DNA from: Halalkalibacter urbisdiaboli
Lineage (GTDB): Bacteria > Bacillota > Bacilli > Bacillales > Bacillaceae_D
Assembly: GCF_002156385.1 (NCBI RefSeq)
Contig: NZ_MVJM01000004.1
Coordinates: forward strand, 60,771 to 124,770
Reading direction: 5' to 3'
Length of the DNA stretch: 64,000 bases
Shown here: positions 44,995-54,946 of the stretch, one piece after another
How positions within the stretch are numbered: position 1 is the stretch's first letter
Layout: each line of letters opens with the position of its first letter
Notes under the pieces: model-generated
What the model was told of the DNA's origin: nothing
Databases searched by the model: none
The model's input: the letters and a program-made list of their open reading frames with translations, nothing else
Translations under genes and position numbers: made by a program

Positions 44995-46398
44995 ATGGAT
45001 AAACCAAAAACGTTGTTTGAAAAGGTTTGGGAAAGACACGTAGTCAAAAGCCGGGAATCAGAACCAGACTTACTTTATGTTGATTTTCATTTAATGCATG
45101 AAGTTACCTCACCACATGCGTTTAATATGTTAAGACAGATGGGCAGAAAGGTTCGTAGACCTGATTTAACACTCGCTACGATGGATCACCAAGTACCAAC
45201 CACTAACTTAGACAAACCTGTTCAGGATAAAATTGCGGCTGAACAAATGGATGCGTTATATAAAAACAGTGAAGAATTCGGGGTTAAAATGCTACCTTGG
45301 GGCTCTAAAGGGCAAGGGATTGTCCATGTAATAGGACCTGAAAGAGGTTTAACTCAGCCTGGAATGGTTATTGTTTGTGGGGATTCCCACACTTCTACTC
45401 ATGGTGCATTTGGTTCTTTAGCATTTGGTATTGGTATAAGTGAGGTTGCTCATGTTCTAGCAACTCAAACATTACCTCAAAGAAAACCTAAAACAATGGC
45501 CGTGAATATTGAAGGGAAATTACCTAGTGATGTAACGGCTAAAGATTTAATTTTAGGAATCCTTCAGCAGATTGGTACGGATGGCGGCGTCGGCCATGTT
45601 ATTGAATATCGTGGCGAAGCAATTCGTTCTCTTTCAATGGAAGGGAGAATGACCGTATGTAATATGTCGATTGAAGGTGGAGCGCGTGCAGGAATGATCG
45701 CACCAGATGAGGTCACCTTTGAATATTTAAAAGGCAGATCTAATTCACCAACAGGAGAAGATTGGGATGAAGCCGTTTCTGCTTGGAAGGAACTTTACTC
45801 GGATGAAGAAGCAGTGTTTGATAAAGAAATTTACATCGATGCAAGTAAATTAAAACCATTTACGACTTGGGGAACGACTCCTGCACAAACGATTCCATTA
45901 GACAGTAAAATCCCATATCCAACAAATGAAACAGAAAAACGGGCTTTAGAATATATGGGGCTTAAACCGGGTATATCGATCAAAGATCTTGAGGTAGATG
46001 CTGTATTTATTGGTTCTTGTACAAATGCTAGAATTGAAGATTTAAGAGCAGCCGCTACAGTCGTGAAAGGCCATAAAGTAAAAGAAGGGCTCCGTGCTAT
46101 TGTTGTACCTGGTTCCATGAATATTAAAGAACAAGCAGAAATTGAGGGCTTAGCTGATATATTCATTGATGCTGGATTTGAATGGCGCTCAGCTGGATGT
46201 TCAATGTGTGTTGGAATGAACGATGATATATTGCAATCAGGACAACGAAGCGCCTCTACAAGCAATCGAAATTTCGAAGGTAGACAAGGAAAGGGTGCAA
46301 GAACTCATTTAGTTAGTCCTTCAGTAGCCGCTGCTACAGCAGTTATTGGTCGATTTGCGTCCGTTACAGATTTGAACAAAGAGGAGGTAACCCAATGA
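44995..46398 (+). CDS. leuC: 3-isopropylmalate dehydratase large subunit-like (LeuC)
   Basis: Aconitase-family large subunit of 467 residues. It has LDKPV and DHQVPTT, the [12 protein letters not shown] segment, and three cluster cysteines: one in [17 protein letters not shown] and two in [16 protein letters not shown] precedes the ATG. The sequence is very LeuC-like ([18 protein letters not shown]), but leuA and leuB are absent. The IclR/PNPOx setting is unusual, so the substrate might be a related methylated or hydroxy diacid. Confidence 0.88.
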   Translation: MDKPKTLFEKVWERHVVKSRESEPDLLYVDFHLMHEVTSPHAFNMLRQMGRKVRRPDLTLATMDHQVPTTNLDKPVQDKIAAEQMDALYKNSEEFGVKMLPWGSKGQGIVHVIGPERGLTQPGMVIVCGDSHTSTHGAFGSLAFGIGISEVAHVLATQTLPQRKPKTMAVNIEGKLPSDVTAKDLILGILQQIGTDGGVGHVIEYRGEAIRSLSMEGRMTVCNMSIEGGARAGMIAPDEVTFEYLKGRSNSPTGEDWDEAVSAWKELYSDEEAVFDKEIYIDASKLKPFTTWGTTPAQTIPLDSKIPYPTNETEKRALEYMGLKPGISIKDLEVDAVFIGSCTNARIEDLRAAATVVKGHKVKEGLRAIVVPGSMNIKEQAEIEGLADIFIDAGFEWRSAGCSMCVGMNDDILQSGQRSASTSNRNFEGRQGKGARTHLVSPSVAAATAVIGRFASVTDLNKEEVTQ

Positions 46399-46982
46399 AA
46401 GCAGTAAATAAAGTTGTAGGAAAAGCGTTACCATTAGGCTACTCCAATGTTGATACCGATCAAATTGCGCCTAGCGATGCAATGAAATTTTCAAAACGAA
46501 CAGACTTTAGCGAATTTTTATTTCGAGATTGGCGTGAGGACCCTAACTTTATTTTAAATCGGACTGAATATCAAGATTCTAGTATGATCCTTGCAGGTGA
46601 AAATTTCGGATGTGGTTCAAGTCGTGAACATGCCCCTTGGGCATTACAAGATTACGGTTTTAAAGTTATTGTCGCCCCATCTTTTGGCGATATTTTCAAA
46701 AATAACTGCTCAAAAGTAGGTCTGGTCACAGTTGAGCTATCATTCAGTGTAATAAGTGAATTAATTGAGATTGTTAAGAACCACCCTCAAGTTGAAATAA
46801 CTGTTGATCTTGAAAACCAAACATTAAGTTGTGATCACATTGAGATAGAGTTTGAAATTGACGATTTCACTCGGTACCGACTAATTAACGGACTAGACGA
46901 TATCGATCTTACGTTACGCGACAAAGAATTAATACAACAGTACGAAGATGCTAGACCAAAATATTTACCAAAAGTTAACTAA
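46395..46982 (+). CDS. leuD: 3-isopropylmalate dehydratase small subunit-like (LeuD)
   Basis: Swivelling domain of 195 residues, overlapping leuC by 4 bp. Motifs: [14 protein letters not shown], the substrate-specificity loop around [33 protein letters not shown] and [13 protein letters not shown]. It completes the hydro-lyase with LeuC. Confidence 0.9.
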   Translation: MKAVNKVVGKALPLGYSNVDTDQIAPSDAMKFSKRTDFSEFLFRDWREDPNFILNRTEYQDSSMILAGENFGCGSSREHAPWALQDYGFKVIVAPSFGDIFKNNCSKVGLVTVELSFSVISELIEIVKNHPQVEITVDLENQTLSCDHIEIEFEIDDFTRYRLINGLDDIDLTLRDKELIQQYEDARPKYLPKVN

Positions 46983-47036
46983 TTACTAATGGCCGGTAAA
47001 TGTGTCTTCCTTTAGGAGAATACTTTTACCAACCCT

Positions 47037-47077
47037 CACCATAACAAATAGAGCTGGGATGTTTATTTGTTATGGTG
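47037..47077 (+). terminator. Stem-loop after leuD
   Basis: A 14-bp perfect stem beginning CACCATAACAAATA (47037-47050) pairs with 47064-47077. No U-run follows immediately, so it is a weak terminator or an mRNA end structure. Confidence 0.5.
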
Positions 47078-47188
47078 GATTAATCATAATGACAGCTTTT
47101 TTCTATATTGTGTAAGAAAAAAGTAATACATAAAAATACAAAAAATACAGAAGATAAATTTATCAAGATAAAGCAAAGGGTGTTTAAT

Positions 47189-47668
47189 TTGAAAAAAATG
47201 AAGGCAATTATTATCTTAATGACAATTTCACCTTGGCTCACTGTTCCTTTTTTAGGTGTAAATACACTAAGAAGATTTCTACCCGCATCCTTATTTATGA
47301 GTTTATATCTTATTGCTGAAGGAAGATTTGCTGAAAAGAAAAAATGGTGGTGGTTCCCATTTAATATAAAACCGAATGTATTAGGAGAAATGCCCTTAAT
47401 AATAGGCCCATTTTTAGTTGGTTCGCTTTGGATACTAAAATACTTCTACGGTAAATTTAATTTATATCTTTTAATAAATATTATCGTTGACTCCCTTTTC
47501 ACCTACATTGGAATTAATTGGTTCAAGAAAATAGGATATGCCTCTTTAGTTAGACTAACTAAATTTCAATTATCATTCGTATTTTTAATTAAGACATTCA
47601 TATTATATGGATCTCAGATTTTATATGAAAACTATTTTAGCCAATCAGCTTCGTCTTCAGATAAATAA
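47189..47668 (+). CDS. Hypothetical membrane protein
   Basis: I do not recognise this protein. A TTG at 47189 has AAAGGGTG 6 nt upstream, giving 159 residues. Four hydrophobic segments are visible (about 5-35, 65-85, 90-110, 130-150), separated by a basic, tryptophan-rich loop KKKWWWFPFNIKPN. Monocistronic and AT-rich. Confidence 0.6.
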   Translation: MKKMKAIIILMTISPWLTVPFLGVNTLRRFLPASLFMSLYLIAEGRFAEKKKWWWFPFNIKPNVLGEMPLIIGPFLVGSLWILKYFYGKFNLYLLINIIVDSLFTYIGINWFKKIGYASLVRLTKFQLSFVFLIKTFILYGSQILYENYFSQSASSSDK

Positions 47669-47689
47669 TTTGGTCTTTAGGTCTATTAT

Positions 47690-48229
47690 TTAGGATTTGT
47701 AATGAAACCGATATGATTTCCTCAAATATTCTAAGTATTTTTGGGATTGCTGATCAAGATCATCTTCTGTTTCCATTAAATCCGCAAACGTTTTAAATAT
47801 GGGTAATGATTTGGCTCTAATGAAATTACATGTTGCATAAAAAGGAGCCATAATTTGTTCAATGGTATGCCTATTTAGACCATCATAACGATAATCTTCT
47901 GGCGTAAAAGCCGAACTTATTGCTACTCCAAACTCCTTCCCATTAAGTGCATGCCGCCCTTTAAATGCCCAGCCACGTTCTAGCACATCATCAAACCATT
48001 TTTTCAGAAGAGATGGATAGCTATACCAATAGTTAGGAAATTGGAAAATGATTCGTTCATGTTCCTCCAGAAGACGTTGTTCTCTTTTTACATCTATATT
48101 TTCATCAGGATATTCCTTATATAATTCATTAATTGTGATATCAGGCTGTTTTAATATTGCACTCTTTAAATGTGCGTTTAACTTAGATTGTTCAATGGAT
48201 GGGTGTGCCAGAATCACTAATATCTTCAC
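47690..48229 (-). CDS. NAD(P)H oxidoreductase, KefF/MdaB-like flavodoxin fold
   Basis: Flavin oxidoreductase of 179 residues. MKILVILAHPSIEQSKLNAHL is the flavin-binding start, IIFQFPNYWYSYPSLLKKWFDDVLERGWAF is the family signature, and YRYDGLNRHTIEQIMAPF follows. It reduces quinones or similar electrophiles. It is monocistronic. Confidence 0.88.
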   Translation of the reverse strand: MKILVILAHPSIEQSKLNAHLKSAILKQPDITINELYKEYPDENIDVKREQRLLEEHERIIFQFPNYWYSYPSLLKKWFDDVLERGWAFKGRHALNGKEFGVAISSAFTPEDYRYDGLNRHTIEQIMAPFYATCNFIRAKSLPIFKTFADLMETEDDLDQQSQKYLEYLRKSYRFHYKS

Positions 48230-48310
48230 AAAGAATTCCTCCCTCTTATTATTTAACTTTTAGTGTTCCACATTAATTTAACCATATTCCTTTTTAAACA
48301 CTACAGAAAC

Positions 48311-48337
48311 GAAAAAGACGGTCACTAATTGACCGCC
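48311..48337 (-). terminator. Hairpin with T-run upstream of the KefF-like gene
   Basis: CGGTCA/TGACCG with loop CTAAT is followed by TCTTTTTCG on the minus strand. No gene ends directly before it; the 140 bp between it and the next hairpin hold nothing I can identify. Confidence 0.5.
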
Positions 48338-48481
48338 TTTTACTTCCTACTATATGAATTAAAAAATCATTTTTAAATTATAATCTGTGACATAATTATT
48401 TTTAATTTATGACAAGAGCATTTATAAATGAAATAAAGTTTGATTAAAAACACCTTACAAACCCTTATTTTACGGTAAATA

Positions 48482-48527
48482 AGAAGAATCCATTTTGAAA
48501 AAAAGTTTGATCAAAATGGATTCTTCT
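48482..48527 (-). terminator. Terminator-like 17-bp inverted repeat
   Basis: A perfect 17-bp stem (48482-48498 with 48511-48527, core AATCCATTTTGA) and a 12-nt loop lie downstream of the minus-strand phosphotransferase gene. The surrounding 120 bp carry three copies of AAAGTTTGATYA (near 48436, 48503 and 48557). Confidence 0.6.
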
Positions 48528-48638
48528 CTAGCATATTTAAGTTTCGATTTTATAAAAAAGTTTGATCATTTTCTACCTTTGATATTAAACAATAGCTATC
48601 CTATCGCAGAAGGTCTAAAACAATCAAACTTATAAAAC

Positions 48639-49553
48639 CTATAAATCGTCCAATAACATCCGAATATCAGAAATCATTTCAGGAATCCACTCACGTGCAA
48701 CCGGGATAGCTTTAACCCCATAATCTAAAAGCTGACGAAGTACATGAATTGTCCAACAGATACCACCTATGTTTATTTGCCATTCAATATCACATGACAA
48801 ATTATCAGCAATTTCCTCACGATACGCATAAATCAAATCGGTTGGTGCTATATTATTGTCTTTTGCGGAACTAATCAAGCAGTATAAATCTCCGAGATGG
48901 GGACTAAGATATGCTGATGCCCAATCAATAATAGCTATTCCCTCATTGTTTTTTATTATATTTTTGGAATGGTAATCATTATGTGTAAGTGTTATTGGAA
49001 AGTTTTTATATAACTGACCGACATGATACGGCAATACGTTTAGAGCTTTCTTTAAAAACACACTTTGATCAGTTTCTATATATTCACTTTGTTGGCTTAT
49101 ATACATTAAATCGTCTATTATATTTTCTTTTGAAATATAGTTCGCTAAATACGATTCATTAGTAAGTTTCCCCTCTATAATTCCTAACCTGGCCTTGTTG
49201 CGAGTTTTTGCTAAGGTTTTCGCAGCTTCAACAAAATCTTTATGCTGAGGGTCATGTTCTAATGTCTTTCCCTTTAGATCTTTCATGATTAATAAGCCAA
49301 TATCCTTATCCTCATAAGCTTTATAAATTGTTGGTATACCCAATTCAAGTGGAATCAATAAATTTTTATAAACTGAAACTTCACGAGAGTTTTCTCCTAT
49401 TCCCTTTTTGACAATGAGGGAACCTCCATCCAGCTTACCTACTCTCCACACTTCGGAAAGTGACCATTGCCGCAGAAGTTCCCAAGAAGTTGCCTCTTTC
49501 AAACTCGGAAGTAAGTCTGTGTATTCAACAAACGATTCAGGTATTTTGCCCAT
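48639..49553 (-). CDS. Aminoglycoside phosphotransferase (APH) family protein
   Basis: Kinase-like protein of 304 residues. The lysine is in GGSLIVKKG, the catalytic loop is TLTHNDYHSKNI (~residues 190-201), and the metal-binding aspartate is in AIIDWASAYLSPHLGDLYCL. The family includes drug phosphotransferases but also choline and small-molecule kinases; no resistance spectrum can be claimed. It lies in an AT-rich accessory stretch. Confidence 0.85.
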   Translation of the reverse strand: MGKIPESFVEYTDLLPSLKEATSWELLRQWSLSEVWRVGKLDGGSLIVKKGIGENSREVSVYKNLLIPLELGIPTIYKAYEDKDIGLLIMKDLKGKTLEHDPQHKDFVEAAKTLAKTRNKARLGIIEGKLTNESYLANYISKENIIDDLMYISQQSEYIETDQSVFLKKALNVLPYHVGQLYKNFPITLTHNDYHSKNIIKNNEGIAIIDWASAYLSPHLGDLYCLISSAKDNNIAPTDLIYAYREEIADNLSCDIEWQINIGGICWTIHVLRQLLDYGVKAIPVAREWIPEMISDIRMLLDDL

Positions 49554-49640
49554 TCTTCTACACCTTTCTAAACATTATTAACTCAACTTTCTCAGTAAAA
49601 CTTCAGTCAACAGAATTTTACGTACCCGATGGACCCGATG

Positions 49641-49838
49641 CTAATCATCCCTTTTGGCTCTATTTCTACCAACGATTATTCGTGTAAGGACAAAGGAAAT
49701 AAGAACTGGAGAAGCAATTATTGCAAGCCTCACAAATTCATTTAGAGAAGAATTAAAATACCAAAGTACCCCCTCTATTATTACTGCCGATACTACATAA
49801 ATTGATAATGCTATTAGTAAATGTTTCCCAATATTCAT
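49641..49838 (-). CDS. Small hypothetical membrane protein
   Basis: 65 residues with two hydrophobic helices (about 8-28 and 38-57) and a basic C-terminus RNRAKRDD. AAGGAGA lies 4 nt before the ATG, which supports translation. No family recognised. Confidence 0.6.
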   Translation of the reverse strand: MNIGKHLLIALSIYVVSAVIIEGVLWYFNSSLNEFVRLAIIASPVLISFVLTRIIVGRNRAKRDD

Positions 49839-50049
49839 ACTGTCTCCTTAATTCACTCTTAAGCGCTGATGCACCTCTTACTTTTATTGTCATTCACTCC
49901 ATTCCTTGTACTGGTTCGTCAAGTTTTTACTAATGCTTCCTTCACTTTCTTTGCAAAATGCGTTGTGTTCGTTGGCTGCGATTCAAAGTTTCTTCTAACG
50001 TCCTCTCAGTAGTCCATAGAAATCGAGTAGGAGGGGGGTTCACACACAA

Positions 50050-50247
50050 GAGAAGATGATGCTTTCGCTGTAAGGATCTCTTTAAGAAACAGAATTGAGA
50101 CAGGAAATTAGAATCCATTCAGCGATAATTAAATCCGAAAGTATGTATACAAATTTAGAAGATAAACTAGATGGATTTAGAAAATATCAAGCTGATATTT
50201 TAAAATTATTCTACAACAATATAATAAATAAAAACACGGATTTTTAG
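50050..50247 (+). pseudogene. Degraded coding relic
   Basis: Two frames read coding-like in succession: DDAFAVRISLRNRIE, then EIRIHSAIIKSESMYTNLED onward to a TAG at about 50245-50247 (NNIINKNTDF). No intact start is present. Source gene not recognised. Confidence 0.35.
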
Positions 50248-50278
50248 ATATAAAAGGGAAGGAATTTGAATTGATGTG

Positions 50279-50316
50279 ACCCCAAAAAGTTAAATTCTTA
50301 CTCCAATTTTTGGGGT
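50279..50316 (+). terminator. Hairpin between relics
   Basis: ACCCCAAAAA and TTTTTGGGGT form a 10-bp inverted repeat with an 18-nt loop between the two gene relics. It may be the terminator of the former upstream gene. Confidence 0.4.
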
Positions 50317-50321
50317 GCACC

Positions 50322-50700
50322 ACAAATTCCTCCCCTTTTTTTCAGATATTTTAACTGAGACGAATTTTTTTGGTGTTGATAACAGTAGAAGAATATTAGA
50401 TACATATTCCATCCATATGGCGATGAACTTTCTAAGTTAATTAATGCAAATATAAAATATGCAGCTTTAAATGGTACAGGTCGTACTATTGGAAGAGAGC
50501 TATACTCTCTTTTCGCATATGAAAACGGTGTAAGTGAAGTAAAAATAATAATTCAAACAAGTGATTATATAAACAAAAATAGAAAAGATGCAGACATGTC
50601 AATATTACTGAAATTTGCACTGGGAGACGATGAAGGAAAGCGATTTGCTGGACAAAGTTTACTAACAGAAAAAGAGCATATTGTACACCTATCCTTCTAG
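50322..50700 (+). pseudogene. Frameshifted gene relic of unknown family
   Basis: One frame reads SDILTETNFFGVDNSRRILD and TYSIH, and continues after a one-base shift as PYGDELSKLINANIKYAALN. It then runs through GTGRTIGRELYSLFAYENGV and EVKIIIQTSDYINKN to LSF and a TAG at 50698-50700. The join near 50410 is smooth, which argues for a single broken gene. No start codon and no recognisable family. Confidence 0.5.
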
Positions 50701-50705
50701 ATTTC

Positions 50706-51500
50706 TTATCGATTGCTATGTTTTTGAATTTTTTGAAGAAAATTATTCATTAACAATGGCAAGGAGATAAGGATTGGTGGATCGTCTAGTCGTGGAGGAT
50801 AGAGAATTACATCTTGATGTGGGACGGAGGAACCCGATTCTACGATGATTGGCTTTTTCGATCGCGTCCGTAAGGTTTTTTGAGGAAGCAGAAAGTCCAT
50901 GGTCTGCATTTCCCAAGAGACAGAGGTAGCCATTAAGTAATAAACACCTGGTTTGACATCTATTATGTGAAAGTCTCCTAACGAAGAAACGAGTGTTCCA
51001 TGGATCGGGAGCCCTTCAGGTATTGGTTTAGCAAATAAACCTATTAGAACCAATCCCTCAAAAGGAACAGTCGCTTTAACGGTTCCTTTTATGGTCGCTT
51101 GTTGATCTGTGGAAATATGAGAATCAGACCAGTCGTTAAGCTTTTGTAAAGAACGAAAATGATTCTCCGATCTCTGTACTGAGTCCCGAAAATCGGAAGG
51201 TGTCATGCCTACCCGTTCAGTAAATCGGGTCGTAAATGTTCCTAAACTTTTTTGACCGATTTCCAGTCCAATATCCCGTACTCTCAAATTCGTGTGCAGT
51301 AACAAATCCTTTGCCATTTGAAGACGTAAAGCCGAAATATAATATATCGGAGAGATACCCATTTTCTCTTTAAAAATGCGAGTGAAATGGTACGGGCTAT
51401 AGGCAGCATAACGAGCCAACTCGGAAAGTGATAACGGTTCGTATATATGCTGATGAATATATCCAATCACTTCATCTATTTCTGGATAACTGTCAGTCAT
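50706..51500 (-). CDS. AraC family transcriptional regulator
   Basis: Regulator of 264 residues. The N-terminal double helix-turn-helix (LSLSELARYAAYSPYHFTRIFKEKMG and DIGLEIGQKSLGTFTTRFTERVGMTPSDFR) occupies residues 15-110. A C-terminal ligand-type domain of about 130 residues follows, with no close family that I recognise. Genes with this order often respond to small hydrophobic compounds. Target unknown. The 450 bp upstream hold nothing I can identify. Confidence 0.87.
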   Translation of the reverse strand: MTDSYPEIDEVIGYIHQHIYEPLSLSELARYAAYSPYHFTRIFKEKMGISPIYYISALRLQMAKDLLLHTNLRVRDIGLEIGQKSLGTFTTRFTERVGMTPSDFRDSVQRSENHFRSLQKLNDWSDSHISTDQQATIKGTVKATVPFEGLVLIGLFAKPIPEGLPIHGTLVSSLGDFHIIDVKPGVYYLMATSVSWEMQTMDFLLPQKTLRTRSKKPIIVESGSSVPHQDVILYPPRLDDPPILISLPLLMNNFLQKIQKHSNR

Positions 51501-51948
51501 TATTCCTTTCCCCTTCCTCCAAACATTTTATTTTCATTGACTTCTTCTTATAATTAATTCTTCTTTTATCAATCTGATACCTCCTCCTTTGCCCTTTTAT
51601 TAGGCTAAGCAAATACTCATAGGTTGATAATGAAGAAAGACAACCTCAGAATCAGAACATCCGAACTTCTTTTGGTACCTACTACATTTCGGAATTTTGT
51701 ACGCTACTCAGTTTTTTAACCGAAAAAAGCTGTTCCACTAGCGTGAATCGACTTTTTAAATTTGTCGTGTTTTACAAGGATAATCAGTTTGATTTGTTAC
51801 TCAACTGAAGTGCTCCGTTTAAGGTATAATTTAAGATCATAAAAAAAGTATCGTTTGCTGTTGGTTGTTCAAGATAGCAATCGAAAAGAAATCAAAGAAT
51901 TATTCATTTGCTACAATTGATAAGAAGAATAAATTAAGGAGTTGACCG

Positions 51949-52374
51949 ATGATGACAGTAAGAATTACCCCTTATTTAAATATGGAAGGGAACGCAAGGG
52001 AAGCTATTAAGTTTTATGAACAAGCAATCGGCGCTGACGTCCTCACAATTATTACTTACGGAGATATGCCGGAAATGCCTAATACTTTCACCGATGATCT
52101 GAAGAATCTTGTGGCACACGCAAAGTTACGAGTGGGTGAAACGGAGCTCATGTTTTCCGATGCTCCAGGTGGTTCGACTATTGAAAAGGGTAAACAGGTG
52201 ACAATTTGCATTTCAACGAACGACGTCGAAAAATCAAAACAAATTTTTGAAGCCTTGCAGCAAGACGGTCAAATCAATATGCCGTTTGGAGAAACCCCTT
52301 TTAGCCCAGCTTTTGGTGATGTAACGGATAAATTCAGCGTGACCTTTCAAATTTTTACTGAAAGTCAAAACTAA
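51949..52374 (+). CDS. VOC family protein (PhnB/YjdN-like)
   Basis: Glyoxalase-fold protein of 141 residues. It opens MMTVRITPYLNMEGNAREAIKFYEQAIGADV and ends with AFGDVTDKFSVTFQIFTE, typical of the PhnB subgroup. AAGGAG precedes the ATG by 7 nt. Substrate unknown; a terminator follows directly. Confidence 0.88.
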   Translation: MMTVRITPYLNMEGNAREAIKFYEQAIGADVLTIITYGDMPEMPNTFTDDLKNLVAHAKLRVGETELMFSDAPGGSTIEKGKQVTICISTNDVEKSKQIFEALQQDGQINMPFGETPFSPAFGDVTDKFSVTFQIFTESQN

Positions 52375-52380
52375 AATATA

Positions 52381-52418
52381 AAATGGAGTGCTTGCCTTTA
52401 AGCCTGCACTCCATTTTT
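52381..52418 (+). terminator. Terminator of the VOC gene
   Basis: The stem AAATGGAGTGC/GCACTCCATTT with a 14-nt loop is followed by TTTA. Confidence 0.8.
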
Positions 52419-52448
52419 ACTGTTGAGGAACTTCCGGAGAAATTCGAC

Positions 52449-52646
52449 ATGAAAATGAGAATTGATGCTGTAGGTCTTATTCCCGAAAAATGGGAATTCG
52501 GTTTTCCAGTAAAGCAATCAAATGAAGTATCTGTAGTAAGGCCACAGGAAATGAAAATAATAGAAGGGGCTGAAGTTGAAATAAGTAAAAAATACCCAAT
52601 CCAATATATATTGGATTGGGTATTACAGGATAGAACTTTTTTGTGA
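52449..52646 (+). CDS. Small hypothetical protein, doubtful
   Basis: A 65-residue frame begins at an ATG that has GGAG 9 nt upstream (MKMRIDAVGLIPEKWEFGF). Composition looks coding in the first 45 residues, but the last part is read from a 34-bp palindrome. It could be the relic of a longer gene. No family recognised. Confidence 0.35.
   Translation: MKMRIDAVGLIPEKWEFGFPVKQSNEVSVVRPQEMKIIEGAEVEISKKYPIQYILDWVLQDRTFL
52591..52624. repeat. 34-bp perfect palindrome
   Basis: Both halves (first half AATACCCAATCCAATAT) are exact reverse complements with no spacer. AT-rich short repeats with GAACTTTTTTGT/GAACATTTTTGT follow. Confidence 0.7.
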
Positions 52647-52717
52647 AGGATACATCTTTTTTATTAAAGACAGAACATTTTTGTCAAATAACATAAATTA
52701 AGAAATCATGCTCTTAT

Positions 52718-54520
52718 CTATTCAACTGTTACACTCTTTGCTAAGTTACGAGGTTTATCCACGTCACATCCGCGGTGTAGTGCTGCGTAATATGCAATCA
52801 ATTGTAGTGGGATAACAGAAGCAAGTGGTGTTAATAGCTTATGAACAGTCGGAATTACGAATGAGTCATCGTCTTCTTCCATGCCCTTCATCGAAATGAT
52901 GCAAGGTGCTGCGCCACGAGCTGCCACTTCTTTTACATTCCCACGAATGCTTAGGTTTACATGTTCTTGTGTTGCAAGAGCGATAACAGGTGTGCCTTCT
53001 TCAATCAAGGCAATCGTTCCGTGCTTTAGTTCTCCGCCGGCAAAGCCTTCTGCTTGAATATAAGAAATTTCCTTAAGCTTCAATGAGCCTTCTAAACAAA
53101 CAAAGTAATCTGTTGCACGACCGATGAAAAAGCAGTTGCGTGTTTCAGATAGGAATTCACTCGCAATTTGTTCAAAGCGCTCCTTCTGGTCACAAAGTGT
53201 CTCCATAACAGTCGCAACGATACCTAGCTCTTGAAGTGGATCAAAGTCGAGTTCGATTCCTTTTGCTTTTGCTGTATCAACCGCAAGCAATGTTAAAACA
53301 GCCATTTGGGCTGTATATGCCTTTGTTGAAGCAACCGCAATCTCTGGACCGGCATACGTGTGTAGTGTGAAATCTGCTTCACGTGAAAGTGTCGAACCTG
53401 GCACATTTGTCACCGTTAGTGATTGATAGCCTAACTTCTTAACTTCTACTAGTACACCACGAAGATCCGCCGTTTCTCCACTTTGAGAGATAAAGATAAA
53501 GAGTGGGTTTTCTGATAATACTGGCATGTTATACAAGAACTCACTAGCAATATGCACCTCAACCGGGCATTTAGTAAGTCGTTCTATTAATTGCTTCCCA
53601 ACAAGTCCTGCATGGTAGCTAGTTCCTGCAGCAATAATGTAAATGCGATCTGAAGACGTAACAGCCGTACGAATATTATCCTCTAAACGTACAGAACCAT
53701 CTTCATTTTGATATTTTTGAATAATGTTTCGAATGACAAACGGCTGTTCATCAATTTCTTTTAACATAAAATGAGGGTATGTTCCCTTTTCAATATCGCT
53801 CGAATCAAGCTCTGCCGTATAAGGTTTACGGGAAATCACTTTGCCCTCAAGTGTCTTGATCGTTACATTATCACGAGTCACAATGACTAGCTCTTCGTCC
53901 ATGATTTCTAGGAATTGATTCGTCACTTGTAACATGGCCATTGCATCAGATGCGATCACATTTGCCTCTTCGCCGACCCCGATTAATAACGGGCTTTTGT
54001 TTTTCCCGACATAAACCGTATCTGGGTCTTGCTTATCAATAATCGCTGTTGCATACGATCCTTTTAAAAGAGACAATGTTTTAGTAATAGCTGCTTCTAC
54101 TTCGCTCCCCTCAGAAACAAAACGGTCAATAAGCTGAACAATGATTTCTGTATCTGTATCACTTTTCATTGTCATATCAGCTAAATATTCTCGATTTAAT
54201 TGCTCATAGTTTTCAATTACACCGTTATGAACAAGCGTAAAGCGTGCTGTTTCACTTTGATGAGGATGCGCGTTTAGGCGGCTTGGTGGTCCGTGCGTTG
54301 CCCAACGTGTGTGCCCAATTCCAACCGTTCCACTCACACTTGAATCAACGACGTCGCGTAAAGCTGCAATTCTTCCTTTTTCCTTGAATACGTGCACCCC
54401 TTCGTTATTCACTAGGGCAATTCCCGCCGAATCATAACCACGGTATTCAAGCTTTTCTAGCCCACGCAATAATACTTCTTTCGCATCTTCTGCTCCAATA
54501 TAGCCAACAATTCCACACAT
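52718..54520 (-). CDS. glmS: Glutamine-fructose-6-phosphate aminotransferase
   Basis: Makes glucosamine 6-phosphate from fructose 6-phosphate and glutamine for wall synthesis. I start at 54520 so that MCGIVGYIG puts the catalytic cysteine at position 2; GGAGG lies 11 nt upstream. The 600-residue protein has the glutaminase domain ([14 protein letters not shown]) and two SIS domains ([34 protein letters not shown]). It ends in [13 protein letters not shown], the classical C-terminal tail. Regulated by the ribozyme in its leader. Confidence 0.96.
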   Translation of the reverse strand: MCGIVGYIGAEDAKEVLLRGLEKLEYRGYDSAGIALVNNEGVHVFKEKGRIAALRDVVDSSVSGTVGIGHTRWATHGPPSRLNAHPHQSETARFTLVHNGVIENYEQLNREYLADMTMKSDTDTEIIVQLIDRFVSEGSEVEAAITKTLSLLKGSYATAIIDKQDPDTVYVGKNKSPLLIGVGEEANVIASDAMAMLQVTNQFLEIMDEELVIVTRDNVTIKTLEGKVISRKPYTAELDSSDIEKGTYPHFMLKEIDEQPFVIRNIIQKYQNEDGSVRLEDNIRTAVTSSDRIYIIAAGTSYHAGLVGKQLIERLTKCPVEVHIASEFLYNMPVLSENPLFIFISQSGETADLRGVLVEVKKLGYQSLTVTNVPGSTLSREADFTLHTYAGPEIAVASTKAYTAQMAVLTLLAVDTAKAKGIELDFDPLQELGIVATVMETLCDQKERFEQIASEFLSETRNCFFIGRATDYFVCLEGSLKLKEISYIQAEGFAGGELKHGTIALIEEGTPVIALATQEHVNLSIRGNVKEVAARGAAPCIISMKGMEEDDDSFVIPTVHKLLTPLASVIPLQLIAYYAALHRGCDVDKPRNLAKSVTVE

Positions 54521-54626
54521 ATAATTTGTTACCTCCCATAATGGAGGCAAGTCACCGTCGAGGGCTTTCTTGCCCCCACTCTCTAGTTTTAATTTACTCT
54601 ATTATTTACTTTTCGTTTGCATGTAG

Positions 54627-54772
54627 ACTTCTGATTTTGTGCAAAGAGTCACCTCTTTGTTTTTTACAGAAGTTTAACGGCTGTCATGCTCCAACCGGAG
54701 GGCATCCGCCGAAATCTCGATAAACCCTCTCCTCGTCAACTACCCTTATCGCAAAGGCGTAGTCCTGGCGCT
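54627..54772 (-). ncRNA. glmS ribozyme-riboswitch
   Basis: The minus strand starts with A|GCGCC at the cleavage site (54772/54771). It continues with GTTGACGAGGAGAGGGTTTA and TCGAGATTTCGGCGGATG, blocks conserved with B. subtilis, and ends in a P4 stem ACTTCTG/CAGAAGT. Glucosamine 6-phosphate acts as the cofactor for self-cleavage, which lowers glmS expression. Confidence 0.93.
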
Positions 54773-54946
54773 TTATGATTTTGTCTCCTATCCTCCTCTC
54801 ATTACAAATCAGATCAATCATACTAGATTGTTAAATAAACGTCAATTACCGGTAAAAACTAACAACCTTTCACCTCTGCCAAACAGAGTATAATAAAAAA
54901 TATGCATAAGTAACACCAAATGTGCTACTTATGCATCTATTTTTTT

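Noticed and set aside
48639..49553. Call of a specific antibiotic-resistance gene
   Set aside because: Only general APH-family motifs are visible; the family has many housekeeping kinases.
50279..50316. End of an IS3-type insertion sequence (ACCCCAAAAA motif)
   Set aside because: Both arms face each other across 18 nt like a hairpin, and no transposase fragment is present.
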